64,000 bases of DNA from Lachnospiraceae bacterium (GCA_022483465.1 JAKVNF010000002.1:744001-808000); one strand, 5' to 3'; positions 17,724 through 26,904 are shown, counted from the stretch's first letter. A program made the numbers and translations. Notes: generated from the sequence alone by a model not told the origin.

Positions 17724-19544
17724 TCACTTTGTGTCGCCGAGCTTGAGCACGTTGATGAAGGCCTCCTTGGGGACCTCCACGTTGCCGACCATCTGCATGC
17801 GCTTTTTGCCCTCTTTCTGCTTCTCCAGGAGCTTTTTCTTTCTGGAGATGTCGCCGCCGTAGCACTTGGCCAGCACGTCCTTGCGCAGGGGCTTGATGGT
17901 CTCCCGGGCAATGATCCTGCCGCCCACGGCGGCCTGGATCGGCACCTCAAAGAGCTGTCTCGGGATCTCGTCCTTTAACTTCTCGCACATTCTCCTGCCC
18001 CGCTCGTAGGCACCGTCCTCGTGGACGATGAAGGAGAGCGCGTCCACCGGCTCCTTGTTGACCAGGATGTCCAGCTTCACGAGCTTGGAGGGGACATAGC
18101 CCTTGAGCTCGTAGTCGAAGGAGGCATAGCCCTTGGACCGGGACTTGAGCGCATCGAAGAAGTCGTAGATGATCTCATTGAGCGGCAGCTCGTAGTGGAG
18201 CACCGCCCGGGTCTTCTCGATGTACTCGGTGGAGAGGTACACACCGCGCCGCTCCTGGCACAGCTGCATAATCGGGCCGATGAACTCGGAGGTCACCATG
18301 ATCTCCGCGGAGACGATCGGCTCCTCCATGTGGTCGATCTCGGAGGGATCCGGCAGGTTTGCCGGGTTCGTGAGCTCCATCATCGTGCCGTCGGTCTTGT
18401 AGACCTTGTAGACAACGCCCGGCGCCGTGGCGATGATGTCCAGGTCGTACTCCCGCTCGAGGCGCTCCAGGACCACCTCCATGTGGAGCAGGCCCAGGAA
18501 CCCGCAGCGAAAGCCAAAGCCCAGGGCCTGGCTCGTCTCCGGCTCATAGGAGAGCGCCGCATCCGAGAGCTGGAACTTCTCCAGCGCATCCTTGAGCTCT
18601 GGGTAGCGGGCGGTGTCCTGGGGATAGAGGCCCGCAAAGACCATGGGCTGCGCCGGCTTGTAGCCGGGGAGCGCCTCGGCGCAGGGATTCTCGTCCTCGG
18701 TCACCGTGTCGCCCACCCGGGCATCGCGGATATTTTTGATGGATGCCGTGAAGTAGCCGACCATGCCGGCGGAGAGCTCGTCGCAGGGGATGAACCGGCC
18801 GGGTCCGAAGTACCCGACCTCCACCACCTCCTCGACGGCGCCAGTGGACATGAAGCGGACCTTCGTGCCCCTTTTCACCTTTCCGTCCCGGAGGCGGATG
18901 AACACCACGACGCCCTTGTAGTTGTCGTAGAGGGAGTCAAAGATCAGGGCCTTCAGCGGCGCAGAAGCGTCCCCCTTGGGGGCCGGGATCCGGTGCACCA
19001 CCTCCTCGAGCACGTCATCGATGCCGATGCCGTTCTTGGCGGAGATCTCCGGGGCATCCTCGGCCTCGATGCCGATGACGTCCTCGATCTCCTTCTTGAC
19101 CTCTGCCGGATGGGCGCTGGGCAAGTCGATCTTGTTGATGACCGGGAACACCTCCAGGTCATGCTCCATGGCGAGGTAGCAGTTGGCCAGCGTCTGGGCC
19201 TGGATTCCCTGGGTGGCATCCACCACCAGGATCGCCCCGTCGCAGGCGGCCAGGGACCGGGACACCTCATAGTTGAAGTCCACGTGTCCGGGGGTGTCGA
19301 TCAGGTTGAAGGTGTACTCGTTTCCGTCCTTGGCGTGGTAGATGAGCCGCACCGCCTGGCTCTTGATCGTGATGCCCCGCTCCCGCTCCACGTCGATGTT
19401 GTCCAGGACCTGGTCCTGCATCTCCCGCTTAGTCAGCACGCCGGTCTTCTCAATCATCCGGTCCGCCAGCGTGGACTTGCCGTGGTCGATGTGGGCCACG
19501 ATGCAGAAATTTCGGATTCTCTCCTGCTGCGAAAGTTCAGACAT
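17724..19544 (-). CDS. lepA: elongation factor 4 (LepA) GTPase
   Basis: The 606-residue translational GTPase remodels ribosomes during initiation or stalled elongation. G1 is [13 protein letters not shown] (about 17), G2 lies near RGITIKSQ, G3 is DTPGHVDF (about 80) and G4 is [10 protein letters not shown] (about 135). The LepA-specific C-terminal domain holds [17 protein letters not shown] and the basic end [17 protein letters not shown]. The start ATG at 19544 ([13 protein letters not shown]) is the family-typical one; the upstream frame overlaps the purF stop region. It ends shortly before hemW. Confidence 0.97.
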   Translation of the reverse strand: MSELSQQERIRNFCIVAHIDHGKSTLADRMIEKTGVLTKREMQDQVLDNIDVERERGITIKSQAVRLIYHAKDGNEYTFNLIDTPGHVDFNYEVSRSLAACDGAILVVDATQGIQAQTLANCYLAMEHDLEVFPVINKIDLPSAHPAEVKKEIEDVIGIEAEDAPEISAKNGIGIDDVLEEVVHRIPAPKGDASAPLKALIFDSLYDNYKGVVVFIRLRDGKVKRGTKVRFMSTGAVEEVVEVGYFGPGRFIPCDELSAGMVGYFTASIKNIRDARVGDTVTEDENPCAEALPGYKPAQPMVFAGLYPQDTARYPELKDALEKFQLSDAALSYEPETSQALGFGFRCGFLGLLHMEVVLERLEREYDLDIIATAPGVVYKVYKTDGTMMELTNPANLPDPSEIDHMEEPIVSAEIMVTSEFIGPIMQLCQERRGVYLSTEYIEKTRAVLHYELPLNEIIYDFFDALKSRSKGYASFDYELKGYVPSKLVKLDILVNKEPVDALSFIVHEDGAYERGRRMCEKLKDEIPRQLFEVPIQAAVGGRIIARETIKPLRKDVLAKCYGGDISRKKKLLEKQKEGKKRMQMVGNVEVPKEAFINVLKLGDTK

Positions 19545-19576
19545 ACCGTTCCTTTTTCTTTCCCGTTCGGGCGCCC

Positions 19577-21052
19577 TCAGTCGATGCCGCTCTCGTCCCG
19601 GGCGTCCTTCCTGTTGGTGTGCCGAAGGAGCCACTCCTTCGGAATCTTCTGTTCAAACCGGTCCTTCCCCTCGGCCGGGACCTCGGTGGGATAGATGCCG
19701 TCAAAGCAGGCGGCGCAGTAGTTCCCGGTGGTGCCGGTGGCAAGCTTCTTGGCGCTCTCCACGGAGAGGTACCCCAGGGAATCCGCGCCGATGATCCTGC
19801 AGGTCTCCTCCACGGTGTGCTGGCAGGCAATCAGGTTCTCCCTGGAGTCGATATCCGTGCCGTAGTAGCAGGGGTTCAAAAACGGCGGCGCGGAGACACG
19901 GAAGTGCACTTCTTTTGCCCCGGCCTCCCGCACGAGCCGCACGATCCGCTCGGAGGTGGTGCCGCGCACGATGGAGTCGTCGATGAGGACGACGCGCTTG
20001 CCCCGGATCACGTCCGCGATCGGGTTCAGCTTGATCCGGACCAGATCCCTGCGGTTCTCCTGTCCGGGCGAGATGAAGGTTCTGCCGATGTACTTGTTCT
20101 TGAGCATGCCCAGCTCCATCGGGATGCCGGACGCCCGCGAGAAGCCCGTGGCCGCATCCAGGCCCGAATCCGGGACGCCGATGACCACATCCGCATCCAC
20201 CGGGTGCTCCTTCCAGAGGTACTCTCCGGCCCGGACTCTCGCACCGTGCACGGAGGAGCCATCGATCACCGAGTCGGGGCGGGCGAAGTAGATGTACTCA
20301 AACACGCACAGGGACGGCGTGCACCGGCCGCAGTGGTTGCGGATCGTGCGCAGGCCGTTGTGGTCCACGACGACGATTTCGCCGGGCAGAAGGTCCCGCT
20401 CAAACTTGGCATCCACCGCGTCCAGGGCGCAGCTCTCCGAGGCGAAGACATAGGCCCCGTCCGGGGTTCTGCCATAGCACAGGGGCCGAAACCCGTGCTC
20501 ATCGCGACAGGCGATGAGCTTGGTGGGCGACATGATGATCAGCGAGTAGGCGCCGTGGATCTGGTCCATGGTCCGGTCCACCGCCTCCTCAATGGAGCGG
20601 GTCTTCAGCCGCTGTCTCGTGATCAGGTAGGAGATCACCTCGGTGTCCGAGGTGGAGTGAAAGATGCAGCCCTCATTCTCCAGGGCCGTGCGCAGCTCGT
20701 AGGAATTCACGAGGTTTCCGTTGTGGCACAGGGCCATGGAGCCCTTGATGTGGCGCACCACGATGGGCTGGGCGTTGTGGACGTTGGGCTCGCCGCTGGT
20801 GGAGTAGCGGCAGTGTCCCACCGCGATGTGGCCCTCCCCGAGGGCGTCGAGCTTCTCCTTATCAAAGATGTCGTGCACCAGACCCAGTTGCTTGTAGGCA
20901 TGGAAAACGCCGTCGTCATTCACCGCGATGCCGGCGGATTCCTGTCCCCGGTGCTGCAGCGCAAACAGCCCGTAGTAGACCAGGGGCGCCAGTTTTTCTC
21001 TGGTGTCCGAGTAGATGCCGAATACGCCGCACTCTTCTCCGATTTTCTGCAT
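19577..21052 (-). CDS. purF: amidophosphoribosyltransferase
   Basis: PurF makes phosphoribosylamine from PRPP and glutamine, the first step of purine synthesis. The product (491 residues) has a short propeptide MQKIGEE before the catalytic cysteine in CGVFGIYSD (residue 8), the glutaminase residues in HRGQESAGI (about 33) and the PRPP loop [18 protein letters not shown] (about 355). C-terminal cysteines ([13 protein letters not shown], plus [13 protein letters not shown]) fit the [4Fe-4S] form found in Bacillus-type enzymes. ATG 21052 follows AAAGGACA. Its promoter region is cut off about 100 bases upstream by the IS66 element. Confidence 0.97.
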   Translation of the reverse strand: MQKIGEECGVFGIYSDTREKLAPLVYYGLFALQHRGQESAGIAVNDDGVFHAYKQLGLVHDIFDKEKLDALGEGHIAVGHCRYSTSGEPNVHNAQPIVVRHIKGSMALCHNGNLVNSYELRTALENEGCIFHSTSDTEVISYLITRQRLKTRSIEEAVDRTMDQIHGAYSLIIMSPTKLIACRDEHGFRPLCYGRTPDGAYVFASESCALDAVDAKFERDLLPGEIVVVDHNGLRTIRNHCGRCTPSLCVFEYIYFARPDSVIDGSSVHGARVRAGEYLWKEHPVDADVVIGVPDSGLDAATGFSRASGIPMELGMLKNKYIGRTFISPGQENRRDLVRIKLNPIADVIRGKRVVLIDDSIVRGTTSERIVRLVREAGAKEVHFRVSAPPFLNPCYYGTDIDSRENLIACQHTVEETCRIIGADSLGYLSVESAKKLATGTTGNYCAACFDGIYPTEVPAEGKDRFEQKIPKEWLLRHTNRKDARDESGID

Positions 21053-21150
21053 GTGGACATGTCCTTTCCTTGGTGTGACCAACCGAAAAAACAACAACTA
21101 GTGTAACATAGATTGCAAAACGGAAAAACTGGCAAAAAAGCTGAAATCCC

Positions 21151-21174
21151 GCCGCAAGGTTACTATTCACGGGG
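21151..21174. repeat. left target duplication and terminal inverted repeat of the IS66 element
   Basis: GCCGCAAG (21151-21158) is the 8-bp direct repeat also found at 24060-24067. The element begins at 21159 with GTTACTATTCACGGGG, the partner of the right end. Confidence 0.92.
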
Positions 21175-21309
21175 TAAAGTGCCTCGTGCTGCAAAGTCAC
21201 GACCTCCATGCCGGGAGATTGCAACAATCCCCCAGCTCTTATCAAGATGATCATGAGAGGTGCGCGGCCTTTCGGCCAGCGCGCCTGCACTTTCTGCGTC
21301 TATTTTATC

Positions 21310-23130
21310 TCACCCTGACTCGGTCCCGTGGAACAGTTCCTTTACCGTTACCGGATTCCCATCCGTCAGCCGTTTCAATGCATTCATCTCGTTCCATCCA
21401 TTCCTCCTGCATGTCTCCACGTAGCTCCGCAGTGTTGCGTAGTACTGCGCATACTCAACGCTTTCAAACTGACCGGATACCTTCATCTTGCTCTTTACGC
21501 CTCTGAGAGATCTCTCGGATAACGAGTTCGTTGTGGGTATGCTGAAGTCCTCAATCCAATGGAAATAGTTCCTGCGATACTTGCGGAGACGATTGAGCAG
21601 TGCTCCCTCAAACGCATATCCATAGTCCGCTCCCTTCATATTCCTGACCTTTTTGTACAGTTCTGCGTGTTCCTTGTCTCCCTTTGCCAGGCATTGATCC
21701 AATGAGGCATTGAACTGCCTGATTCTCTCCGGCGGAAATGATGTGCTTCCCTCTCTCTTCGCTTTGTTCCGATCATGAATGGTCTTCCCGATCAGATCTT
21801 TCAGATCTGCAGACCAGGTATGCCCGGTATCATTCGTATTCCGCTGTGCGTCACGCTCCAGATGCTGATTGCATTCAACGTTTCGGAATCGGAACTCCCT
21901 GTTGTAGTTGCCGGTGTAGTGATCATGCATTACCTTTTGGCTTTCGTTCAGTTCTGACAGGATGCCATCCTCCCTTACACCGTCAAGATTCTTCTTCTCG
22001 TGAGCCGTGTAATAAGCGATCCTGTCATCACCATAAAAGCGAAGGCATGCGCGCTTGGTATTCACAAAAATCACCGTATCATCCCAGTAAAGCAGGTCCT
22101 TCTTCAGCATCTCATTCCGAAGATCTTCTTTGAAATTCTGAAGATCCTTTGCCGCCCTTTTGATCTGCTTGGCGATATATCCCTCGCATGGTACAAACCT
22201 GCCGTCGAAAAGGCCGCAGAGAAACTGGCGGATCTTGTTGATCGGTACATTCTCGGAGACAGCAAGGGACAGAATCAGATCCCGGGTATTGCTGCCGTAC
22301 TGATTTTTTGCGGTGTGCCTTGCATCCACTGGAACCTTGACCTGAGTACCGCAGTTCGCACACTGGTAGATCTTGTACAGATGCCGGTGGTAAGTCCGGA
22401 CGATTTTGAAATCGACCTCCTGATGTTCCTCATACCTTCCGGTATCTATGAGATCTCCGCCACATACGCTGCACTTTTTCTCATCTTCTTTCAGCTCATG
22501 TGTTGTGGTATCGGTAGCCTGTTCTGGATCAAAAGCCGGCATCTCTGATTTTGCGTGCCCCGGCTGTCCTCCTTTGTGATTCCCTGTTGTCGGGCGCAGG
22601 TTGGGAATTACTTTTTTCTTGTTCCTGGGCGTCTGTGATGTCGGCGTTCCGCTGTCCGTTCCATCCCGATTGATTTTGTCCTCGAGATGCCTGACCATAG
22701 CCCGCAGCTCATCGATTGTGTCCTGCTTTTCTCTCAGCTGTCTGTCCTTGTCCGCAATGACCTTTTTCAGTTCATTGTTGTGCGCCTGAAGCTCTTCAAT
22801 TTTCTGACCTCGTCTGCTCAGAAGTTCCTGCAGGTTTGCGGCCTTTCTTTCCGCGGATTCCCGCTTCATCCCGATTGTTCTCAACTGCTCTGAGAGCTTG
22901 CGGTTTTCCCGTAATGACTGACTTAACCTGCTCTGCAGATTCTTTGCTGTTTCCAGTGCTTTCCGCCAGTTGGTCTCGGCTTTTTCCTGTCGGCTGTTTG
23001 CGAGTTTGACCTTTCGGTTGCAGTCAGCCCGGAAGGCAGCGTGCGGGTCTTCGGACTCATACATCGCAATGGTCTGTTTCAGTTTTGCGATTTCGCTGTT
23101 ACGCGTGAGTGTTCCGTTGAATGAATACAT
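21310..23130 (-). CDS. IS66-family DDE transposase
   Basis: The protein of about 606 residues has a long N-terminal coiled coil (about 10-140) with Arg/Glu/Lys heptads, a zinc finger (CSVCGG about 215, CANC about 260) and the DDE core: first Asp in LYWDDTVIF (about 350), second in MHDHYTGN (about 405) and the Glu in SLSERSLRGVK (about 555). This matches IS66 TnpC. ATG at 23130 has GGAG eight bases upstream; ATG at 23139 is also possible. It cuts and joins the element ends. The gene looks intact, so the element may be active. Confidence 0.9.
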   Translation of the reverse strand: MYSFNGTLTRNSEIAKLKQTIAMYESEDPHAAFRADCNRKVKLANSRQEKAETNWRKALETAKNLQSRLSQSLRENRKLSEQLRTIGMKRESAERKAANLQELLSRRGQKIEELQAHNNELKKVIADKDRQLREKQDTIDELRAMVRHLEDKINRDGTDSGTPTSQTPRNKKKVIPNLRPTTGNHKGGQPGHAKSEMPAFDPEQATDTTTHELKEDEKKCSVCGGDLIDTGRYEEHQEVDFKIVRTYHRHLYKIYQCANCGTQVKVPVDARHTAKNQYGSNTRDLILSLAVSENVPINKIRQFLCGLFDGRFVPCEGYIAKQIKRAAKDLQNFKEDLRNEMLKKDLLYWDDTVIFVNTKRACLRFYGDDRIAYYTAHEKKNLDGVREDGILSELNESQKVMHDHYTGNYNREFRFRNVECNQHLERDAQRNTNDTGHTWSADLKDLIGKTIHDRNKAKREGSTSFPPERIRQFNASLDQCLAKGDKEHAELYKKVRNMKGADYGYAFEGALLNRLRKYRRNYFHWIEDFSIPTTNSLSERSLRGVKSKMKVSGQFESVEYAQYYATLRSYVETCRRNGWNEMNALKRLTDGNPVTVKELFHGTESG

Positions 23131-23157
23131 CGCTGCCATCTCCGTGTCCGTCGGCTG

Positions 23158-23565
23158 TTATTCCCTCATGGTAAAGACTTCCGACATAGAAGCAATCAGT
23201 GCTTTCAGTCGTTCGAGCTGTCTTTCCTGCTGTTTGTTTTGATCCGTCAAATCCTTGATCTGGAGCCTTAGTTGAATGATCTCCTGACGCAGTTCTGACG
23301 CTTCATCCACAGGCGGTTTTGCTGTCTCTGATGTGCAAGTCTGTGTTGTCTTCCTCCGCCGTGGGCCATGAGGCTCCGTCGGGATGATGTTCCCATTGGC
23401 ATCCACTTTTCCAATGAGTTTTCGTTTGTTCTTCGGCTTGTGCGTGACCGGATCTCTGAACGATTCAGATTCATACGCGTATTTTATGCCGGTCGTCTTG
23501 TTTGTGAGATAAACGATGGCGTTAGTAAAGAACCGGGTTGATGGGTTCCATACCACAACCTCCAT
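23158..23565 (-). CDS. IS66-associated accessory protein (unknown)
   Basis: This ORF ends 27 bases before the transposase start and lies inside the IS ends, so it belongs to the element. From ATG at 23565 it gives 135 residues: an N-terminal segment EVVVWNPSTRFF, a short motif THKPKNKRKLIGKVDANGN that resembles the N-termini of some IS4/IS1634 transposases, and a C-terminal coiled coil from about residue 90. It does not look like the usual IS66 TnpA or TnpB. Earlier ATGs (23613, 23637) are possible because none has a strong ribosome site. A DNA-binding or transposase-partner role is inference only. Confidence 0.6.
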   Translation of the reverse strand: MEVVVWNPSTRFFTNAIVYLTNKTTGIKYAYESESFRDPVTHKPKNKRKLIGKVDANGNIIPTEPHGPRRRKTTQTCTSETAKPPVDEASELRQEIIQLRLQIKDLTDQNKQQERQLERLKALIASMSEVFTMRE

Positions 23566-23797
23566 GGTGAACTCTCGACGCGATAATGTCCGATGAAGAT
23601 ATAGAATCCCCATTTGGAGCTCTTTTCTTCTCCGCATAATGCCTATCTTGTTATTTATAGTCACATACTCGGCAAGTGAGTGTATGTGTTTAGGCAATCT
23701 AGGTGATGCTTTGTTACATGATGCAACACAGCACGGATAGGAGTGTACCCAGCTCGAGCTCAAAGTGAGGTATTAGTGGTCTCATGCTAGGCGATCG

Positions 23798-23826
23798 CTT
23801 ATCAACCCGTTTCTTAACTAACGCCT
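23798..23826 (-). repeat. 29-nt motif shared with the tnpB element (copy A)
   Basis: This copy differs from 62991-63019 at one base in 29, and both have GATCGC close by. It lies in the IS66 leader directly after a five-codon minicistron, about 230 bases before the accessory ORF. In one frame both copies encode ALVKKRVDK. Confidence 0.85.
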
Positions 23827-23842
23827 AAACGATACTTGACAT
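23825..23842 (-). other. five-codon minicistron in the IS66 leader
   Basis: ATG at 23842 with a consensus AAGGAGG eight bases upstream encodes MSSIV and then TAG. In the same frame the sequence after TAG stays open for 33 codons (ALVKKRVDKR...). It is too short to be a normal gene and may be a leader peptide or a broken ORF. Confidence 0.4.
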
Positions 23843-23869
23843 TGCGCACCTCCTTAGTAGGTATACCTT

Positions 23870-23898
23870 AGTATATAACTTATATGGTGCAATGTCAA
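23870..23898 (-). promoter_or_regulatory. IS66 promoter within an inverted repeat
   Basis: On the minus strand TTGACA (23898-23893), a 17-base spacer and TATACT (23875-23870) form a near-consensus promoter. The -35 box lies inside CTTGACATTGCACC (23899-23886), whose inverted copy (GGTGCGCAATGTCAAG on the minus strand) lies at 23850-23835. The repeat could be an operator for self-repression. Confidence 0.65.
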
Positions 23899-23965
23899 GA
23901 GAAAATGTATATATTATATTACGAATATACCTACTTCAGTCTTGAGTTTTCACACAATACAAAAT

Positions 23966-24004
23966 AGAGCGGAGAACGCCGTAAAATCAGGCATTCTCCG
24001 CTCT
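23966..24004. repeat. 15-bp inverted repeat near the IS66 right end
   Basis: AGAGCGGAGAACGCC pairs with GGCATTCTCCGCTCT (one mismatch position) around a nine-base loop. It stands between the IS end and the IS promoter, where it could block read-through transcription from outside. The rest of 23764-24059 holds the leader and promoter only. Confidence 0.75.
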
Positions 24005-24041
24005 GTGTCAATGGTAATGATGTTATTCAGATTTGGGTTTC

Positions 24042-24067
24042 ACCCCTGTGAATAGTAACGCCGCAAG
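24042..24067. repeat. right terminal inverted repeat and target duplication of the IS66 element
   Basis: The element ends at 24059 with CCCCTGTGAATAGTAAC, inverted relative to the left end. GCCGCAAG at 24060-24067 repeats the left flank exactly. Confidence 0.92.
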
Positions 24068-24167
24068 ACGTCTCCCCTCTTTGGCGGAACAGGTCTTTAT
24101 CTTTTGTTAACGTTGACTCTGAATTTTTGCCTTGCTACCATCTGCTCTCAAAGGAGGCAATTTTGCC

Positions 24168-25340
24168 ATGCTGAACTTTCTCATCCGGCACTTCGTGCCG
24201 GATTACCAAAATGCCAAAGACCCGCAGGTTCGAACCCGGTGCGGGGTTCTGGCGGGGGTCCTCGGCATCGCCCTCAATCTCCTGCTGTTTGTCTTCAAGC
24301 TCGCCGTCGGTCTTCTGTCCTCCTCCATCGCCGTGGTGGCAGATGCCGTGAACAACCTCTCCGACGCGGGCTCCTCGGTCCTGTCGATGATCGGCTTTCG
24401 CCTGGCGGGCCAAAAGCCCGACGCGGAGCACCCCTTCGGCCACGGGCGGATGGAGTACCTGACCGGCCTTGTCATCAACGAGGTGATCCTGGTCGTCGGG
24501 TTTGAGCTGGCCCGCCAGTCCATCGAGAAGATCAAGGCCCCCGAGGTGACTTCCTTCACCCCGGTGACCCTCCTCATCCTGGCCGCCTCGATCCTGGTCA
24601 AGCTCTACATGTACTCCTACAACACGAAGCTCTCCCGGCATCTGTCCTCGGTGGCCCTGGCGTCCACCGCCAGCGATGCGCGAAACGACTGCATCACCAC
24701 CGGCGCGGTCCTGATCTCGTCCCTCATCACCTACTACACGGGGCTTCGGATCGACGGCTGGTGCGGCCTTGCGGTGTCGGTGTTCATCCTGATCTCGGGC
24801 TTTCGCGCCCTGGCGGAGACCGCGTCCCCGCTTCTTGGTCAGCAGCAGGATCCGGAACTCGTGCACAAAATCGAGGATGCCGTCCTCTCCAACCGGGAGG
24901 TCATCGGCGTCCACGACCTTCTGATCCACGACTACGGCCCGGGCCGGCGGATGATGAGCCTGCACGCGGAGGTGCCCGCAGACATGACGCTGGTGCACGC
25001 CCATGAGATCGCAGAGAGCATGGAGCTGCGGATGAATTCCGAATTTAACATCCCCACGGTGGTCCACATCGATCCCATCGACGTGCACGACCCGGAGACC
25101 GCGGCCCTGCGCAGCGCCCTGGCGGACTTTCTGCGGGACATCTCCCCGGACATCCGCTTCCACGACTTCCGGATCGTGTCGGAGAAGAGCCACAAGAAGG
25201 TCATCTTCGACCTGGCGGTTCCCTACCGCTGGAAGGAGGACCCGGAGATTCTGGAGGAGCGGGTGCAGCACTTCATCAAGGGACAGGATCCGATCTATCG
25301 GCCGATCATCACGCTGGACCGCTACGACAAGAACGCCTGA
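24168..25340 (+). CDS. cation diffusion facilitator, probably manganese-type
   Basis: The 390-residue CDF exporter has six hydrophobic helices (about 30-215) and a C-terminal cytoplasmic domain with HDLLIHDYGPG (about 255) and HIDPIDVHDPET. The metal site in helix 2 reads NNLSD (N-x3-D) and in helix 5 DARND (D-x3-D), instead of the H-x3-D of zinc CDFs; this acidic pattern is associated with manganese transport. It probably exports Mn2+ (or Fe2+) with proton exchange. The start ATG at 24168 has AAAGGAGG ten bases upstream. It begins about 100 bases beyond the IS66 element and converges with thiN, leaving one base between stops. Confidence 0.85.
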   Translation: MLNFLIRHFVPDYQNAKDPQVRTRCGVLAGVLGIALNLLLFVFKLAVGLLSSSIAVVADAVNNLSDAGSSVLSMIGFRLAGQKPDAEHPFGHGRMEYLTGLVINEVILVVGFELARQSIEKIKAPEVTSFTPVTLLILAASILVKLYMYSYNTKLSRHLSSVALASTASDARNDCITTGAVLISSLITYYTGLRIDGWCGLAVSVFILISGFRALAETASPLLGQQQDPELVHKIEDAVLSNREVIGVHDLLIHDYGPGRRMMSLHAEVPADMTLVHAHEIAESMELRMNSEFNIPTVVHIDPIDVHDPETAALRSALADFLRDISPDIRFHDFRIVSEKSHKKVIFDLAVPYRWKEDPEILEERVQHFIKGQDPIYRPIITLDRYDKNA

Positions 25341-25341
25341 G

Positions 25342-26001
25342 TCAGCCGCGCACGGATCTTCTCAGCATGGCAAGCGCCGTGCCGTCTTCGACGGTGACGC
25401 TTGCCTTTTTTTCGGCAAAGAGGTGGTTGCTGCAGCCGATGGGAAAGCGGTTCGTGATGGTCAACCCGTTTGCCTCATACTTCATGCCCCGCTCGGTGAC
25501 GCCGTGGATCTCGGGGTCCACCGCAAAGAGGGCAAAGTTTCCCGCGGGGCCCGCGGGGATCTCCACGGTCTCGTTCCGGACGAGAAAGACCGACAGGTCC
25601 CCCTCCCGGATCTCCCCGTTTCCCCCGGCGTCCTTGATGAAGTTGAGGGTCTGCAGGTTTGCCATCGTGTGGTCGAGCCGCCCCCCGAGGGCGCCGTAGA
25701 GCACAAAGGATCGGTATCCGCGGGAAAGCCCCTCCCGCACGGCGGCCAGAGTGTCCGTGTCATCCTTCTCCACGGGGAGGGTGATGACCTGCTCCGGGTG
25801 GTCCTTTTGCATCGCCGCAAGGACCCGCTTTCCCGCTTCCTCCAGGGAGTCATAGTCCCCGATCACAAGGTCCGGGACAAGGCCCTGCCGGGAGAGATAG
25901 GTCAGGCCGTTATCCGCGGCAATCAGAAGATCCCCCTCCTTCTTTTCGATCGCCTCCCCCAAAAATCGTCCCGCGCAGACGATGATGCAAGTTTTTGCCA
26001 T
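25342..26001 (-). CDS. thiN: thiamine pyrophosphokinase
   Basis: The enzyme transfers pyrophosphate from ATP to thiamine, giving TPP. The 219-residue product carries the family acid residues in IGDYDSL (about 55), EKDDTDT (about 88) and GGRLDHTMAN (about 115). The C-terminal beta-domain has GMKYEANGLTITN and SNHLFAEKKASVTV, both typical. ATG at 26001 has GGGAGG at correct spacing; ATG 26007 is too close to it. rpe and rsgA, frequent neighbours, are not present here. Confidence 0.9.
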   Translation of the reverse strand: MAKTCIIVCAGRFLGEAIEKKEGDLLIAADNGLTYLSRQGLVPDLVIGDYDSLEEAGKRVLAAMQKDHPEQVITLPVEKDDTDTLAAVREGLSRGYRSFVLYGALGGRLDHTMANLQTLNFIKDAGGNGEIREGDLSVFLVRNETVEIPAGPAGNFALFAVDPEIHGVTERGMKYEANGLTITNRFPIGCSNHLFAEKKASVTVEDGTALAMLRRSVRG

Positions 26002-26093
26002 AGCCATTCCTCCCTCTTGTTCTTCTGGAGCTGAGTGTACCACAAAGGAGGCAGACGGGACTGCCGTCTGCCTCCTCTCCTCTGTTTTGGTCT

Positions 26094-26288
26094 TTACTCC
26101 TTCGCCAGGATCGACGCAAGCCGCGCCGCCGCATCCCGCGCCAGGGGAGATCTCGTGCACTCCTTCTCGCCGTCAAAGCGCAGGGTCGCAATGGAGGGGG
26201 AGAAATGCGGGTAAAGGAAATCGAAAACGGGCAGGGCCCCGGGCACAAAAAAGCGGTAGGGGCTTTCCCTGTCGCTTTCTTCTGCCTG
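26094..26288 (-). pseudogene. open 64-codon extension after the carD stop (gene remnant?)
   Basis: In frame with carD, the codons after its TGA read QAEESDRESPYRFF and continue to LASILAKE before TAA. Composition and codon use look coding (G/C-rich third positions, mixed hydrophobic pattern), but there is no ATG and no ribosome site. It may be the 3' remnant of a lost gene, a small ORF with a GTG start, or a read-through extension. The family is not recognised. Confidence 0.35.
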
Positions 26289-26789
26289 TCAGGCCTCTTC
26301 CAGGACCTTTCCGATGTAGTCGGGCACCTCCTCCGGGCTCTTTCCGATGCCGTAGGCGATCTCCCTTCCGATGATCTTCTCGGCGCGGGCCAGGCACAGC
26401 TCATCCGAGCGCCTAAACTTCCGTCCGGCCCTGGTCTGCTCCCGCTTCTTGTCGCGCAGAACCGACGCCGCACAGAGCAGCTCCACGAGAGAGCCGTCCC
26501 GCAGGATCGCACCGAAGCGGTTCTGCCGGTCCTTCTCGTTGGGGATCCAGCGCATCCGGTGTCCCGGGATCTGGCGGATCACCCCGTCAATCTCCTCCCG
26601 GCTCATCGGCTGCCGCAGCTCCTTGTCCGCGTTTGCAGTCTCCAGATAGATCGTCGTGTCCCTGCTGTACAGCGGAGTGAGCAGGAAGTACTCTTCCTCT
26701 CCCTCCCCGGTGAGGTTCATCCGCTTCCGATCCGAAATCCTGCAGACGCCGTCCGTTCCATGCTGTACATAGTCTCCGACTTTCCACAT
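26289..26789 (-). CDS. CarD-like transcription regulator
   Basis: The 166-residue protein starts MWKVGDYVQHGTDGVCRI, the Tudor-like RNA-polymerase-interacting fold of CarD/TRCF, followed by a helical C-terminal domain (about 75-166). CarD proteins bind the RNA polymerase beta subunit and the upstream edge of promoter DNA to stabilise open complexes. ATG 26789 lies after GAAAGGAGAA. A TATAAT box and a perfect palindrome lie upstream. The frame stays open for 64 codons after the TGA (26291-26289) and ends at TAA 26096-26094, with protein-like text (VFDFLYPHFSPSIATLRFD); this is reported separately. Confidence 0.85.
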   Translation of the reverse strand: MWKVGDYVQHGTDGVCRISDRKRMNLTGEGEEEYFLLTPLYSRDTTIYLETANADKELRQPMSREEIDGVIRQIPGHRMRWIPNEKDRQNRFGAILRDGSLVELLCAASVLRDKKREQTRAGRKFRRSDELCLARAEKIIGREIAYGIGKSPEEVPDYIGKVLEEA

Positions 26790-26840
26790 GTGCCGTTCTC
26801 CTTTCTCTCTGAATTGCACTACTGTCTGTCAATTAGGGAT

Positions 26841-26869
26841 ATTATAGCACATTTGCGGGATTTATGTAA
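26841..26869 (-). promoter_or_regulatory. promoter of carD
   Basis: TATAAT (26846-26841) is preceded after 17 bases by TTACAT (26869-26864) on the minus strand. The box is about 50 bases before the carD start. Confidence 0.5.
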
Positions 26870-26871
26870 GC

Positions 26872-26889
26872 ATCAGACACATGTCTGAT
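26872..26889. promoter_or_regulatory. perfect palindrome next to the carD -35 box
   Basis: ATCAGACA-CA-TGTCTGAT has 8-bp perfect arms and lies two bases upstream of the -35 hexamer. It looks like a binding site for a dimeric regulator; which one is unknown. Confidence 0.45.
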
Positions 26890-26904
26890 TTTGGACAGTT
26901 GTTG

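Larger units (their letters stand above)
21159..24059 (-). mobile_element. complete IS66-family insertion sequence, 2901 bp
   Basis: Both ends carry inverted repeats (GTTACTATTCAC perfect over 12 bp, then GGGGT with one extra A on the right). An exact 8-bp target duplication GCCGCAAG flanks the element; 8 bp is the usual value for IS66. Inside are an IS66-type DDE transposase and an upstream accessory ORF, both on the minus strand, plus a promoter and leader of about 300 bases. G+C is clearly lower than in the surrounding genes. It sits between purF and the CDF transporter without breaking either. The normal tnpA/tnpB pair of IS66 is absent, so it resembles the transposase-only (ISBst12-like) subgroup with an unusual extra gene. 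Confidence 0.93.

Noticed and set aside
18021-19694. 557-codon plus-strand ORF opposite lepA
   Set aside because: Antisense shadow of lepA.
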